Source: Meconema thalassinum (lineage: Eukaryota > Arthropoda > Insecta > Orthoptera > Tettigoniidae). From it: DNA of 64,000 nt. The notes beneath the pieces were generated by a model, which worked only from the letters and a program-made list of their open reading frames with translations, was not told the DNA's origin and made no database searches. This document shows, one piece after another, positions 26,449 through 37,098 of this stretch (position 1 is its first letter; the number at the start of each line of letters is the position of its first letter). Both the position numbers and the translations under genes were made by a program. The stretch is from the NCBI GenBank assembly GCA_946902985.2, contig OX336389.2:142279099-142343098 (forward strand), given 5' to 3'.

Positions 26449-27545
26449 GTTGACAGCCCTGGTGACACTGAATATATTCTTAGTTCCATCTCTTAAGGTA
26501 TAGAATGCACAAACAAAATTTAGTTGATGTCTAATCGATAGTATGGACATTACATGATGTTTGATATTGAATTTATCAGTGCGCGTAAAATCATATTGGA
26601 AACAATGTCATGTATGTGATGCTCAGAATTAATCTGAAATATTATGATCTATTATAATGCCAATTTTGGATAAAATCCATTTATTATAAGAGAAGCTACA
26701 TGTAATTAAAAATTGAAACTATCAGAAAGCTTAGAATCATGTTGGCTGCACTGAGGTTTATTAGTTACTCCAAATTAATCTAGAATTTCAGGTACTACAC
26801 GTGTGCAAAGTTTACTGCTGATGGCTTGAATACTTTCTGATATATTGATATTAGGATTAAACAAATAGAGAGAACATTTATTAACAGTTGGCAGCCCTGC
26901 TGGTTCTTACGAATACGCATAGTCATAACTGTAGTGGTGCACAAATCACATACGAATTTTGGTTGAAATCCATTTGTTAGTATAGAAGTTATATGCATTT
27001 AAAAACTGGACTTATCAGCAGGCTTAGAATCGTATTGGCAGCACTGATGTATATTAGTTACTCGAAACTAAAGTAGAATGTCAGGTGCAATATGTGTGCA
27101 ATGTTTGGAGCTGTTGGCCTGCATACATTATGATATATTGATATTAGGGTTAAAACATAGAGAGAGCATTTATTAACAGTTGGCAGCCCTGGTGGCTCAT
27201 TAGAATATGCACATTCATATTATTTGTAGAACACATAGTAGGCCTACATACGAAATTTGGTTGAAATCCAATATATAGTATAGAAGTTACATGCATTTAG
27301 AAATTGGACTTATCGGCAAGCATAGAGTTATGTTGGCAACACTGGTATGTATGGACTTCTGAAAGTTAATCTGAAATGTTATTATCTATAAGTGTGCCAA
27401 TTTTGGAATAGTTCACATGTATAACATCAGAGATATGCAACATAGATCTTAAATTTGAATCGCGATTTTTCAGCAGTTGGTAGCACTGACGTCAATTTCA
27501 AATATGGCCGTGAGCTATGCAGGTCTAGATCTTTATTCTTACCAA
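26449..27545 (-). repeat. ~147-bp tandem repeats in the left arm
   Basis: The word TTGGCAGC(C/A)CTG or a close variant recurs at about 26450, 26598, 26740, 26888, 27035, 27180, 27330 and 27477, giving spacings of 142-150 bp. Alternate units are more alike, so a ~293-bp dimer is also visible (26888 to 27180, and 26740 to 27035). Units contain AAATTTGG about 70 bp from the GGCAGCC word. On the minus strand some units have CTAAACTTTGCACA-like blocks, close to ACCAAACTTTGCAACA of the satellite. Unit function is unknown. Confidence 0.8.
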
Positions 27546-27937
27546 ATTTGGTTTCGATAGCTGCAGACGTATAGGAGTTGATATGGGGGAGGGGGAAACA
27601 CACAGACAGAGGCAGACAGACACACATTTTCATGGATCGATCTCATAAGTCTACGTTTTCCTCATTTTTGCAAAAGGAGAAAAGTAGCCTAAACATCCTC
27701 TATAACTGAATTTCCTCAGCAAAGTGTAAACTTGGAAATACTAATAGCTCGATAAAATTCATGAAGGAGCACAATCCACATATAATATACTAAGCGATCT
27801 CCTTTGATTTCCTTATTTACGATTAATGGGACACATTCTAGGTCCCAAAACAAAAAGGGAATCTCATATTCCTACCCCTTCTACTGTATTTATAGAGATG
27901 ACGAAAAGGGCTAAAATTTGCAAGTAACTTAATTGAT

Positions 27938-28670
27938 GATGATGATGATGATGATGTTGATATTAATTGTTGTTTTAAGGGGCCTATCATCTAGGTTATC
28001 GGCCGCTAATGATTTGGGTGATAGTGACATGAAGGACGATCAAATGAAACCTACAACTAAACTAACTACTCACTCACAAACTAGAAGAGGAAATGGGAAA
28101 CAAACACGAGAATGTAAATACAGGACAGGAGGAAAGGAAATGCCCTCAACACTCGAAGAATAAGAATTGAGGGCCTCGGAAGGAAGAAGAACCAAGAAAG
28201 ACAGAGAGGAAAGGGAAAGAGGAGACGGCCCGTCCCAAAGGCAATAGAAAAAGGGTAAAACCGAACCCAGCTCAGGAACCCCTCGTGGTCACCAACTCCC
28301 GAACTCACCAGCAGTGAGCCCCTGAGGGTGTAGCAATATCCAGGATGCACCAGAAGTGGTGGGGCTTCATACATCCTGCCTCCCTGAGGGCCTTGAGTAG
28401 AAGACAGGATATACCAGAAAAATAAAACAAGAAGTCTGACCCCTCGAAGAATGAGAATCAGGAAAGACAAGAGAAGGGCCAGAGCGGGAAAGGAAGAGAC
28501 CTCCTAAGCCTCGGATTCCCTAATACCGTCGGGGTCGGAAGAGAACAAGAAGTGACCAGGAGAGGAGACGAGCCCGGCACAATTAAGTGGAAGCAATGCC
28601 AAACTTAGCTGGGGTCCCGTGGTCGTCAACACACGTCCCACTAGATGTGAGCCCCTGAGGGGTGGGGGTG
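27938..28670 (-). mobile_element. 733-bp retroposon insertion with 11-bp target duplication
   Basis: Flanked by ACTTAATTGAT at 27927-27937 and 28671-28681. The corresponding place in the right arm (about 37215) has a single ACTTAATTGAT and no insertion. The minus-strand 3' end reads CCGATAACCTAGATGATAGG, then CCCCTTAAAACAACAA and a (CAT)n tail, the same tail as the 55-bp insertion at 29322. Internal words such as CCCCTCAGGGGCTCAC occur twice (near 28650 and 28318). An open frame of 129 codons on the minus strand (28081-28470) is hydrophobic and unrecognised; I do not consider it a gene. It is likely a SINE or a 5'-truncated LINE. Confidence 0.8.
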
Positions 28671-28681
28671 ACTTAATTGAT

Positions 28682-28930
28682 CCAAATGTCTATTTCATTG
28701 GCACTGGAGATTACTGCACAGCACGGCACTAATATCGTTAAACATTTTGCTTCATTAAGAAGAAATTGGCACTTACATTCTAACGACGTGCACATTGGTT
28801 CACGAACCTGATATCGTAGCAACAAGATGTGTTGGTAGTAGAGCTCCCTGTTTAATCGTTCTTACTAACCACGTTTAATAAACGTTTTCTTGAGAAAGGT
28901 CGAAACGTATTTTACTCGTAATAAACAATG
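28682..28930. other. Left-arm-only segment of the palindrome
   Basis: About 250 bp with no counterpart in the right arm, where about 70 bp of different sequence (about 37145-37215) containing a GATGATG...CATCATC hairpin and a SINE-head-like stretch stand instead. Either the right arm was deleted and patched or the left arm gained sequence. There is no coding signal. Confidence 0.5.
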
Positions 28931-28995
28931 AACAAAACATTTTTAACAAATCGTTACCAACAGCGTAGGCTGGCCTAAACGCAGCGTTAGGTCAT

Positions 28996-29262
28996 GGGGC
29001 CAAGCTCTAAGCTGACTCGTTAGACGCGTGGGTTTGAGGCCCTCCGTCGACCGTATTTGATATGGTTTTCCGTGGTTTACCCATTTTTAACACCAGGCAA
29101 ATGCTGGGACCGTACCATCTGACAGGCCACGGCCGCTTACTTCCACATCCTTGCCCAGTTTCATTCATCTTCTTAAATTCTATGTCTCATCCCGGCACAC
29201 AGGTCACCCACGGGCATCGACTAAAAGACCTGCAGTCAATCTCCTGTGAGGCCACGCGATTT
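28996..29262 (+). mobile_element. SINE copy in the left palindrome arm
   Basis: Contains GTGGGTTTGAGGCCC (B-box-like), ATGGTTTTCCGTGGTTTACC, CCAGGCAAATGCTGGGACCG and GGCCACGGCCGCTTACTTCC in the order seen in the family. A counterpart in reverse orientation sits at the mirrored place in the right arm (36838-37098), so this SINE was present before the palindrome formed. Both copies are diverged and incomplete. Confidence 0.7.
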
Positions 29263-29321
29263 TAAAAAAATCGTTTCCTAATTCAACGTATTCTCAAAAC
29301 CTTTCGATGATTTTAAAGATA

Positions 29322-29376
29322 AGGGGCCGATAACCTAGATGTTAGGCCCCTTAAAACAACAATTATCATCATCATC
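29322..29376 (+). mobile_element. 55-bp mini-insertion with 12-bp target duplication
   Basis: Flanked by ATTTTAAAGATA at 29310-29321 and 29377-29388; the right arm (about 36780) has a single, slightly diverged copy and no insertion. The insert begins with AGGGGCC, which pairs with GGCCCCT 16 bases downstream, continues TTAAAACAACAATT and ends in (ATC)n. It is the 3' end of the same family as the 733-bp insertion at 27938, cut exactly at the base of the hairpin. Confidence 0.85.
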
Positions 29377-29590
29377 ATTTTAAAGATAAATGGTTTTTTA
29401 TGCCAGCTTCACATTAAATTTGTTTCTTTTTCCTTTAATGGGTTTCATTTCCGTTTTCTTAATTTAATAAACTCACAGTAATGATATTTCGTGTTTGGTG
29501 GGTTTTATTGTCAGTGAAACAAAACACTTTCCTTTCATTAGCATTTAAGTATGAGCGATACCGGATGGCGGTATTAAATACTTCACTGTG

Positions 29591-29650
29591 TTAGTTAGTT
29601 AGTTAGTTATTGAGGATTTAAGGGGCGGAACTACGAGGTAATGTGCCCCT
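29591..29650 (-). mobile_element. 60-bp mini-insertion with 11-bp target duplication
   Basis: Flanked by ACTTCACTGTG (29580-29590) and ACTTGACTGTG (29651-29661), one mismatch. Read on the minus strand it starts AGGGGC, pairs with GCCCCT after a loop of about 18 bases, continues TTAAATCCTCAATAA and ends in (CTAA)n. A reverse-oriented counterpart is at 36521-36579, so it predates the palindrome. The hairpin and loop words (CCTCGTAGTTCCGCCCC) are shared with the 56-bp insertion at 62093. Confidence 0.8.
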
Positions 29651-30210
29651 ACTTGACTGTGCATTTATTCCTCACACTAGACTTGTGAACAGGGGCGGCC
29701 CTTGGGTGGTGCGAACAGTGCGACCGCACCGGGCGCTGTCGTATGGGGGGCGCAGGAAAGGCAACGATAGTTCGACAGCACCAAAAATAAAACCCAATCA
29801 CCTGATTAGCCCACTACTTAACCCTACCCGTCAAAATTAATTACATACCGTATATAAGTGAACTGGGGTGTGTGCATTTCAAAGGTATAGACATATAAGC
29901 CTACATGAAATTTGTACTTGATGTTGTATAAATATTAACGAGTTGGAACCAATATCTGTACATGTAGGATTCTGTACGACGCCCGTTTTCATGGCGTTCG
30001 ATCGCATGTGGATTGTGATTTCTGTCTGTGTTGCAAGCTACGAGTGAAATTGAAACTTACTTACAGTTAAAACGTTACTACAGGGTCATTATCTATGAGC
30101 ACCCCGATAAACACAGCAAGCTAAGCTGGCTGTGACTGGCGCAGGTCGCGGGCCCGCGTACTCGGTTCAGCCGGTGGTGGCGCGCACTTTCACTCTTTTA
30201 CCAACCATGT

Positions 30211-30501
30211 TCAATAATGTGTACTTACAGTGCTCATTGGCGATGCTGAAAATGTCCTCCCTCTCTTGAAATAAACACCTGACATTATTCTGATGAAGGA
30301 ATGCCTGCCAACTATTTCCTTGTTTACGGAGCCTGTTTCCTTGAATCGTTTAGCGAGCCTCCTAATTGTTCTGGCACTAGGCACAGGTCTTCCTGGAACT
30401 TTGATTCGAAGGAAAGGAAAGGAAGCTTGTAGTTTAACGTGACCGTTAAACTTGATTCGAAATTTTCGTCTCGTTTCAGAACAGGATTTTCTGCTTTTCA
30501 T
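30211..30501 (-). pseudogene. Transposase helix-turn-helix fragment (DUF4817-like), left arm
   Basis: The 96-residue frame contains CSETRRKFRIKF followed, after an insertion, by PGRPVPSARTIRRLAKRFKE and TGSV. This pattern (SETRRKF..., PGRP.P...TI..L...F...GSV) is the N-terminal DNA-binding helix-turn-helix common in arthropod transposase-like proteins (DUF4817 type, by recognition). The domain is split by a 41-bp insertion (30411-30451) that adds 17 foreign residues in frame. No catalytic domain follows. The mirrored arm carries another broken copy at 35724-35870. It may be the remnant of the transposase that once moved the palindromic element, but that link is inference. Confidence 0.6.
30411..30451 (-). 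mobile_element. 41-bp mini-insertion with 10-bp target duplication
   Basis: Flanked by TTGATTCGAA at 30401-30410 and 30452-30461. The mirrored arm (about 35768-35780) has a single copy and no insert, a natural empty site. On the minus strand it begins with a perfect 8-bp hairpin GTTTAACG-GTCA-CGTTAAAC, followed by TACAAGC and a (TTTCC)n tail. Its architecture matches the insertions at 29322, 29591 and 62093, although its sequence is unrelated. Confidence 0.75.
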
Positions 30502-31496
30502 ATACGAAGTATGGAAGAGTTTAGTGCTTTTCAGTCGGTCAACACGAATGTACCCAAAAGAGATGGGTTATGCCCTAATCCTGAAATAAATTACATGAGA
30601 TTAATAAAACACCAGCCACCAGTCATAGATTACCTGATAGATTACGTTTTTGTATGGATGAGTGCCACCCAAAATAGAAAATTAACATTCCGAACGAATA
30701 TAAATAAACGGACAGACATATACAATGTACGTACAGGATCAATAATATCAGCCTGTATCGATACACCTGAATCAAAGAGTATCGACCATTACGCATCCAT
30801 CTTTCTTCGTATATGGTAATAAAAATGAGACTAGAAGTTTTCGTTGCTACCCCATGATCAGAAACGGTCATAATACTTACAGCATTGGAATACATGTTGA
30901 ATTAGATGGAAGAACTACAGGATTCAGTAAAATCGAAGATTATTCCACCATCTATTGGTTAAAAATAGAACTAATTGTTGACCTGAAATGACTCCTAGCA
31001 CTTTGATGCTGTCAATTTGAACTACCAGAGCCAAGGGAGAGGTAGCAGCTACGGCCCATGTAACGGTGAATAATTGGGAGTAAAATCGGGCTACTCATTA
31101 CGAAATACGGAGTGGTCTGTCGAAAGCTCCCAGGGTTATGCATTGACGGTGAAAGGTAAGGTAGAGAGTGAGTGTGTGGTATTAACAAGTGCCGGTACGT
31201 GCTTCTCAACTCCCATATGAGCCCGGCGTCCGTTATAGTGTTATTTTGATGATATTCGGATTTTTCAAACAACACACTTGACGCAGGGGTTCGGCCCTTA
31301 ATAAGGCAGTTCCCCCGGGGTGAGATACGACCATTGCAGTTGAGTTTGTATTGATCTCTGCGAATAACCCTATTGTGGGTATTTCGGGCGCGTAATTTTA
31401 TAACTAAACACAAAACCGAACTAAGAAACTCCTTTTGTTGGAATGTAGCGTAGTGTTCGTGGTAGTGATGGGTTGCGAGTGGACTCGCGAAGAATC

Positions 31497-31994
31497 GAGG
31501 ACGCTGTCAACGTTATCTGTGAGCCATGTATGGAAACAACACGATCTATAGTAATGTCGGTACGCCTAGGCCAAGTAGGCTATTGTATTCGTTTCCCATC
31601 AATGCACAGTGTTATAACAGAATCTTCAAAATTGAAAACCGGCAAGAAGTGGATTGATGAAGGAAAAAAAGAACGCATTACACTGAAGAGAGGTCTCCTT
31701 CCATGTGATAATTTGCTATGCAGTAGGATATATGAGTGTTGATAACGCATTGGTAATTGCCGAATTCTTTGACTAAGTGGTTAAAGTTGTATACTCCTAC
31801 CAGACCAGCCGGGTTCGATTCCCGGCGGAGATTTTTTAACTTGATTGTTATTACATTTATTGCTTTACAATTCCTCAGTCGTTATAAAATGAAGCATAGT
31901 ATGCATTTTGCAAACAATTTCGCTCCTAAATCACTAGTGTCCCAGCCTTGTAGAATAGTCGTTTGCAAGTTTAGCGAGTGTTGAGAATTTTGCC
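31497..31994 (+). repeat. Direct repeat 1 in the palindrome centre (tRNA-headed)
   Basis: Matches 34464-34937 in the same orientation: GAGGACGCTGTCA(A/G)CGTTAT, GCCATGTATGGAAACAACAC, the tRNA-like block, TTTTTTAACTTGATT and a shared ~150-bp tail ending GAATTTTGC. The two copies bracket the hAT insertion and its surroundings. They could be two copies of one SINE-like element or the remains of a duplication; divergence is substantial. Confidence 0.75.
31756..31832 (+). repeat. tRNA-like sequence (SINE head, not a confirmed tRNA gene)
   Basis: The 77-nt stretch has a perfect T-arm (CCGGG-TTCGATT-CCCGG), a D-arm-like CTAAGTGGTTAAAG (A box) and an acceptor stem with five of seven pairs (31756-31762 with 31826-31832). 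It is followed by TTTTTT. Because it lies inside a dispersed direct repeat whose second copy (about 34715-34785) has a degraded head, a SINE origin is more likely than a working tRNA gene. Confidence 0.55.
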
Positions 31995-32112
31995 GCATTG
32001 TGTCCTACATCGCAGTTACAGATCGTGACGTCACCATGGAGAGTCGACTCCTTCGCACGGGTTTTCCGAGTAACGGGCTGCGAATGGACTCGCGAAGAAT
32101 CGAGTCTGGGAC

Positions 32113-33857
32113 TAGGGCTTGGAATATTCGCATATTCGAATAGTATTTGTATAGCGTATTCGGTACCGTATTGGAGTCGTATACGAATACCGAATATGGT
32201 CTCGATTGTTGCAGCCGTTTGGGAGTTGATAGGGGGGACACACAGACAGACAGACAGACCGGATGATAGACAGACAGACACTCATTTGCACGGAACGATC
32301 TCATAAGTCTACTTTTTCCTCATTTTTGCAGAATGTGAAAAGTAGGCCAAAACAATGAAAAATGACGATGACGACTCAGAGAGCAAGACATCAAAAACAC
32401 TAAAATCGGCAATTTCTGGGGCTCTTAAAAGACGATTTCACATTAGTGATGAAGAACCAACCACAGGTGTAAGTTTAACCCAAATAGCGTCAGCTGTGTA
32501 TCCACGTTACAAAAATATTTTACTCGAAAATGTACAAGACACGGAATAGATTTGGGTGGAAGTACGAGTGCAGATGCTTTCTTGCGATACAGGAGAAGAT
32601 TCGGATGCTTCACAACCGCAACAAACAGCCGGGTTGTCGGGCTCCTCACTCTCGTGCAGCTTTGAAAGGGACCTCGACTTTATTTTCAAGCGTCCAAATA
32701 CAGTACGTCCCTGCCCAGGAAAACTGTGGCCGAAGAGCTGGAAAACTCTAGGAACGCCCGCGAAACTGTAGGTGACCCCAGAAATGGTGGAAGAAAAATG
32801 AAAAGGTATAACCCAGAATAAGTCAGTTGGCGAGAAAATACTTATGCATTCCCGGCACCTCCGTTCAATCAGAAATAATTTTTTCCACGGACGCAATATT
32901 GTTAATGCCAAAAGAACATCCCTTGATCCTGACTATGTTGACAAATTGATTTTTTGTACCAAAATAAGTTTTTTTTGCGCAAAATAATCTTTGAGTTAAA
33001 AGTCTGTTGACACTGAAATTTCGGCAAACTTTTCTAATTTTTGTTTTTCTTTCAGGTACTCGTGTCGATAATGTTGATGGAAATGTGCATTTGCACGTCG
33101 CTAAGGACACGAAGAGTTTCTTAGTGTTCATATTTGGTTTTGTAAAAAAGTTAGGCAATATATCGTTGTTTACCCAAATACGGGTTAGCTTGTGTTCTGT
33201 TTTCTTTCCTGAATTAAAGAATTGACATGTTATTGAAGGTTCCGTGGTTTTTATTTATTAAATACCAGGGGTCGAATAATTCTTTACATGCTACTTTTGT
33301 CTTACTTGGCCGAACTAACTTGATTTGCTGAGTACAAAAGTTGTACTTGTCTACATATCTCCAAATCTAGTGCGCGTTTCCTCTAACTAAACGGTTACAG
33401 TTCTGCTTTTCAAGCCTCAATTTAATTTCTTATCTTTGTTGATCAAAACTTTTAATTACGAAATTCACTCATATAAAAGCACTGGCATACTAAATAATTT
33501 GCAAATGCATAACCTGTTCCGCAATAACTTACAGCAAAAACCCAGTTAAGACGAGAAAAAGTCGCATAATAATCGGAATAGCGTATTAACCGGGTGTGGC
33601 TGAAACGCTCTCGTGAAGGTTGAATTCATAGATAGAGGAATGAGGCAAATACCGTAAATCGAACGATGCAAATAGAATATTCGTACGAAACAGTCAATCC
33701 AAATAATGAAAAACAATGGGCATACCTTTCAAATTATTCGAATACAATATATTCGAATGTGTACGAATACGTTATTATTGGAAACGGCGATTCGAATACC
33801 AGAATAACAATGGTATACGAATCGTGCCAAATAATTCGAATCACAGTCTGAGCCCTA
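32113..33857 (+). mobile_element. hAT-type DNA transposon, 1745 bp, with 8-bp target duplication
   Basis: Ends are TAGGGCT... and ...AGCCCTA, flanked by the 8-bp duplication TCTGGGAC at 32105-32112 and 33858-33865, the hallmark of hAT insertion. Terminal similarity beyond 7 bp is patchy, but both subterminal zones are crowded with the palindromic word TATTCGAATA and variants (32125-32200 and 33670-33840), which may serve as transposase binding sites (inference). Inside is a short transposase-like frame at 32355. The element sits between the two direct repeats at the centre of the palindrome. It is too short and broken to be autonomous. Confidence 0.88.
32355..32549 (+). pseudogene. hAT transposase fragment
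   Basis: The 64-residue frame contains ALKRRFHISDE followed by LTQIASAVYPRYKN; the latter resembles the conserved (A)LDPR(Y/F)K segment of hAT transposases, with V-Y replacing L-D. It ends at a TAG, and the downstream frames are not recognisable as the rest of the enzyme, so only a remnant survives. Its position inside a hAT element with matching ends supports the reading. Confidence 0.55.
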
Positions 33858-33865
33858 TCTGGGAC

Positions 33866-34463
33866 CATGAGCACCCGCAGGGTAAGTGGGGAGGGTGCAA
33901 GGAAGGAGGGGGGGGGGGGAATACCCCTCCCCTGGAATCCAGAGAATATTTTGATTGTTTTGTTCATAAATTGAAGTTACTGATAATTATCTGATTTAGA
34001 TGTAGGGATAATTCCACAGTTTCTTCAACTTAGCAATTTTGGATTATTTGAAAATATCTCCAGTTATTTAGAAAATCGGCGACCTGGATTAACATCACCA
34101 TTTTAATGATCTGCTTTATTTGTATTTTTTTCGATACATGGTCATACAACTACTGTTAACATGTTTTTAAGAATTGAACATTATGATGATGATTCACAAC
34201 GAAAAGCGAACCTTATGGACAAAAACTGTGAAGTAAAAGAATTTATTCCACCCATTCATGCCATTAAGATAATGTATCCAACGATTTCAGAGCAGTATAA
34301 TGAATATCACGAAGCAAGTAAGAAGAAATGAAACGAAAAGTGCGGGGGGCTCAAAATGAAAAATGAAATGAAAAATATTACATGCCCCAGCCTGGAAAAA
34401 AATGTTGCGGGCATCCATGTCAGGGATCGTAAAACTCGAGATACTCGAGTCCGGAATCGACGC
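33866..34463. other. Unassigned spacer in the palindrome centre
   Basis: Contains a run of about twelve G near 33909-33920 and otherwise AT-rich sequence. No gene or terminal-repeat signal was found. Confidence 0.4.
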
Positions 34464-34937
34464 CGAGGACGCTGTCAGCGTTATTTGTGAGCCATGTATG
34501 GAAACAACACGATGTGTAGTGTAGTAATGTCGGTACGCCTAGGCTATTAATGCACTGTGATACGATAGAATTTCCAAAATTGGAAACCGGCAAGAATTGG
34601 ACGGATGAAGGAAAGAACGCAATGCACTAAAGAGAGATTTCCTTCCACGTGGTCATTTGCTAAGCAGTAGCATGTACCTAGATGTTGATAAGGCTAGTAT
34701 ACTTATCGACATTTCTGGTAGGGTGGTTAACGGTGCTGTTTTCCAACCAGCGAGCTTGGGTTCGATTCATGGCGAGGAGGGTTTTTTAACTTGATTTTTA
34801 TTATTTCTTCCTTTACCATTACTCAGTCGTTATAATATGAAGCATAGTGTGCTTTTTGCTAACGATTTCGCTTGTAAATCACTAGTGTCCCAGTCTTGTA
34901 GAAAAGTCGTTTGCATGTTCAGTGAGTGATGGGAATT
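34464..34937 (+). repeat. Direct repeat 2 in the palindrome centre
   Basis: Partner of 31497-31994 and abuts the inner end of the right palindrome arm. The tRNA-like part retains GGGTTCGATTC but the T-stem is broken (CATGG in place of CCCGG), and the block TTTTTTAACTTGATTTTTATT follows as in copy 1. Confidence 0.75.
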
Positions 34938-35723
34938 TTGCATGCTCGTACCTAACCCCGGGGGAACCACCTTATAGTTGGCGAGACCCTTGCGCCAAGT
35001 GTATAGCCAGAAATTGCCGAACATCCTCTTATATAACTCTAACGGACGCCGGGCTCATACGGGACTTGAGAAGCACATACCGGCACATTTTAATACCGCA
35101 CACGCACTCTCTACCTTACCCTTCACCGTCAATGCATGAGCCTGGAAGCTTTCGACAAACCCCTCCGTATTTCGTAATGAGTAGCCCGATTTTACTCCCA
35201 ATTATACACCGTTTCATGGGCCGTAGCTGCTACTTCTCGCTTGGCTCAAGTAGTTCAAATTGACAGCATCAAAGTGCTAGGAGTCTTTTCAGGTGAACAA
35301 TTAGTTCTATTTGTAACCAATAGATGGCGGAATAATCTTCGATTTTATTGAATCCTGTAGTTCTTCCATATAATTCAACATGTATTCCAATGTTGTAAGT
35401 ATTATGACCGTTTCTGATCATGGGAATGCAACGAAAACTCCTAGTCTGTTTTTATTACCATATGCGAAGAAAGCTGGATGCGTAATGGTCGATACTCTTT
35501 GATTCAGGTCTATCGATACAGGCTGATATTATCGATTCTGTACGTACATTGTATTTAAACGTCTGTCCGTTTATTTATATTTGTACGGAATGTTAATTTT
35601 TGATTTTGAGTGGCCCTCATCCGTACAAAAACGTAATCTATCAGGTAATCTATGACGGTGGCTGGTGTATTTTATAGACACCATTTCAAATTGTGCGAAC
35701 GTGTGTATATCCATAATTCGTAT

Positions 35724-35870
35724 ATGAAAAGCAGATAATCCTGTTCTGAAACGAGACGAAAATTTCGAATCAAGTTTCCAGGAAGATCTGTGCCTAATGC
35801 CAGTACAATTAGGAGCTCGCTAAACGATTCAAGGAAACAGGCTCCGTAAACAAGCAAAGAGTTGACAGAC
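35724..35870 (+). pseudogene. Transposase helix-turn-helix fragment, right arm
   Basis: Translating from 35724 gives MKSR, a TAA stop, then SCSETRRKFRIKFPGRSVPN, and a frameshift near 35820 after which the RFKETGSVNK-like part continues in another frame. It is the mirrored copy of 30211-30501 without the 41-bp insertion. Two different lesions in the two arms show that both copies decayed independently. Confidence 0.55.
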
Positions 35871-36520
35871 ATTCCTTCATCAGAATAATATCAGGTGTGT
35901 ATTACAAGAGAGGGATGGCATTTCTCAGCATCGCCTATAAGCACTGTAAGTACACATTATTGAACATGGTGGTAAAAGTGTGGAAGTGCGTGCCACCACC
36001 GGCTGAACCGGGTACGCGGGCCCGCAATCTGCGCCAGTCGCAGCCAGCTTAGCTTGCTGAGTTTATCGGGGAGCACATAGATAATGACCGTGTAGTAACG
36101 TTCTAACAGTAAGTAAGTTTCAATTTCACTCGTAGCTTGCAACACAGATATAAATCAAAACCCACATGCGATCGAACGCCAAGAAAACGGGCGGCATACA
36201 GAACCCTACATGTTTAGATATTGGTTTCAACTCGTAATATTTATACAACATTAAGTACGAATTTCATGTATATGTCTATAGGCTACCTTTGAAATGCACA
36301 CACCGCAGCTCACTTATATACGGTATGTAATTAATTTTGACGGGTAGGGTTATGTAGTGGGCTAATCAGGTGATAGGTTTTTATTTTTGGCACTGTCAAA
36401 CTATCGTTGCCTTTCCTGCGCCCTCCATATGACAGCGCCCAGTGCGGTCGCACTGTTCGCACCACCCAAGGGCCGCCCCTGTTCACAAGTCTAATGTGAG
36501 GAATAAATGCGCAGTCAAGA

Positions 36521-36579
36521 AGGGGCAGATGACCTGGTAGTTCCGCCCCTTAAATCCTCAGTAACTAACTAACTAACTT
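36521..36579 (+). mobile_element. Mini-insertion (ancestral copy in the right arm)
   Basis: AGGGGCAGATGACCTGGTAG leads into TTCCGCCCCT, TTAAATCC and (AACT)n. This is the mirrored counterpart of 29591-29650, with degraded flanking duplications (GCAGTCAAGA and ACACAATTTA). It shows that this class was active before the palindrome arose. Confidence 0.75.
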
Positions 36580-36837
36580 ACACAATTTAATACCGTCATC
36601 CGGTACCGCTCATACTTAAATGCTAATGAAAGGAAAGTGTTTTGTTTTACTGACAAAAACACCCACAAAACAAGAAATATTATTACGGTGAGTTAATTTA
36701 ATTAAGAAAACAGAAATGGAACCCATTAAAGGATAAAGAAACAAATTTAATGGAAAGCTGGCATAAAAATCGATTTATCTTCAAAATCACAAACGGTTTT
36801 CAGAAAGCGTTGAATTAGGAAAATATTTTTTATATCG

Positions 36838-37098
36838 CATGGCCTCTTAAGAGATGGAGTGCAGGTCTTTTTGTCGATGCCCGTTGGTGACCTGTGTGCC
36901 GAAATGAGAGATGGAATTTAAGAAGATGAATGAAACTCGGCAAGGATGTGGAAGGAAGCGGCCGTGGTTTTCAGCTGGTACCGTCCCTGTATTTGCTTGG
37001 TGTTGTCAATGAAGAAACCACGGAAAACCATTTCAAAGACGGTCGACGGTGAGCCTCAAACCCACGCGTCTACCGAGTCAGCTTAGAGCTTGGCCCCA
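36838..37098 (-). mobile_element. SINE copy in the right palindrome arm
   Basis: The minus strand has GAAATGGTTTTCCGTGGTTTC, GCAAATACAGGGACGGTACC and CACGGCCGCTTCCTTCCAC. It mirrors 28996-29262. Upstream on the minus strand (about 37160-37205) is GGGTGAGTTCGCCGTGGTCG, which looks like an A-box head of the same family. Confidence 0.65.

Larger units (their letters stand above)
25531..31333 (+). repeat. Left arm of a 14-kb imperfect palindrome
   Basis: The arm is the reverse complement of 34942-39613 through colinear blocks: the terminal TAATATGAGACTGTCTCAT, the ~147-bp tandem repeats, a SINE, a broken helix-turn-helix transposase segment and unique sequence. The outer 11 bp are identical in both arms and may include a TA target duplication (25531-25532 and 39612-39613), as in mariner-like transposons; that is inference. 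The left arm is ~1.1 kb longer, mainly because of insertions at 27938-28670, 29322-29376 and 30411-30451 and a stretch at 28682-28930 absent from the right arm. The arms differ at many single positions, so the palindrome is not recent. Confidence 0.9.

Noticed and set aside
28081..28470. 129-codon hydrophobic frame on the minus strand
   Set aside because: Lies inside a 733-bp retroposon insertion, consists mostly of a pyrimidine-rich translation, and has no recognisable family.
30439..30819. 126-codon plus-strand frame in the left palindrome arm
   Set aside because: It overlaps the transposase fragment on the other strand and is not conserved in the mirrored arm.
31012..31413. 133-codon minus frame and its mirror at 34922-35263
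   Set aside because: Mirrored sequence in both arms gives similar translations (SPILLPIIHR), which is tempting, but starts and ends differ, there is no family match, and they are read from opposite sides of repeat sequence.
31756..31832. A functional tRNA gene
   Set aside because: The acceptor stem has mismatches and the block is part of a duplicated dispersed repeat with a degraded second copy.
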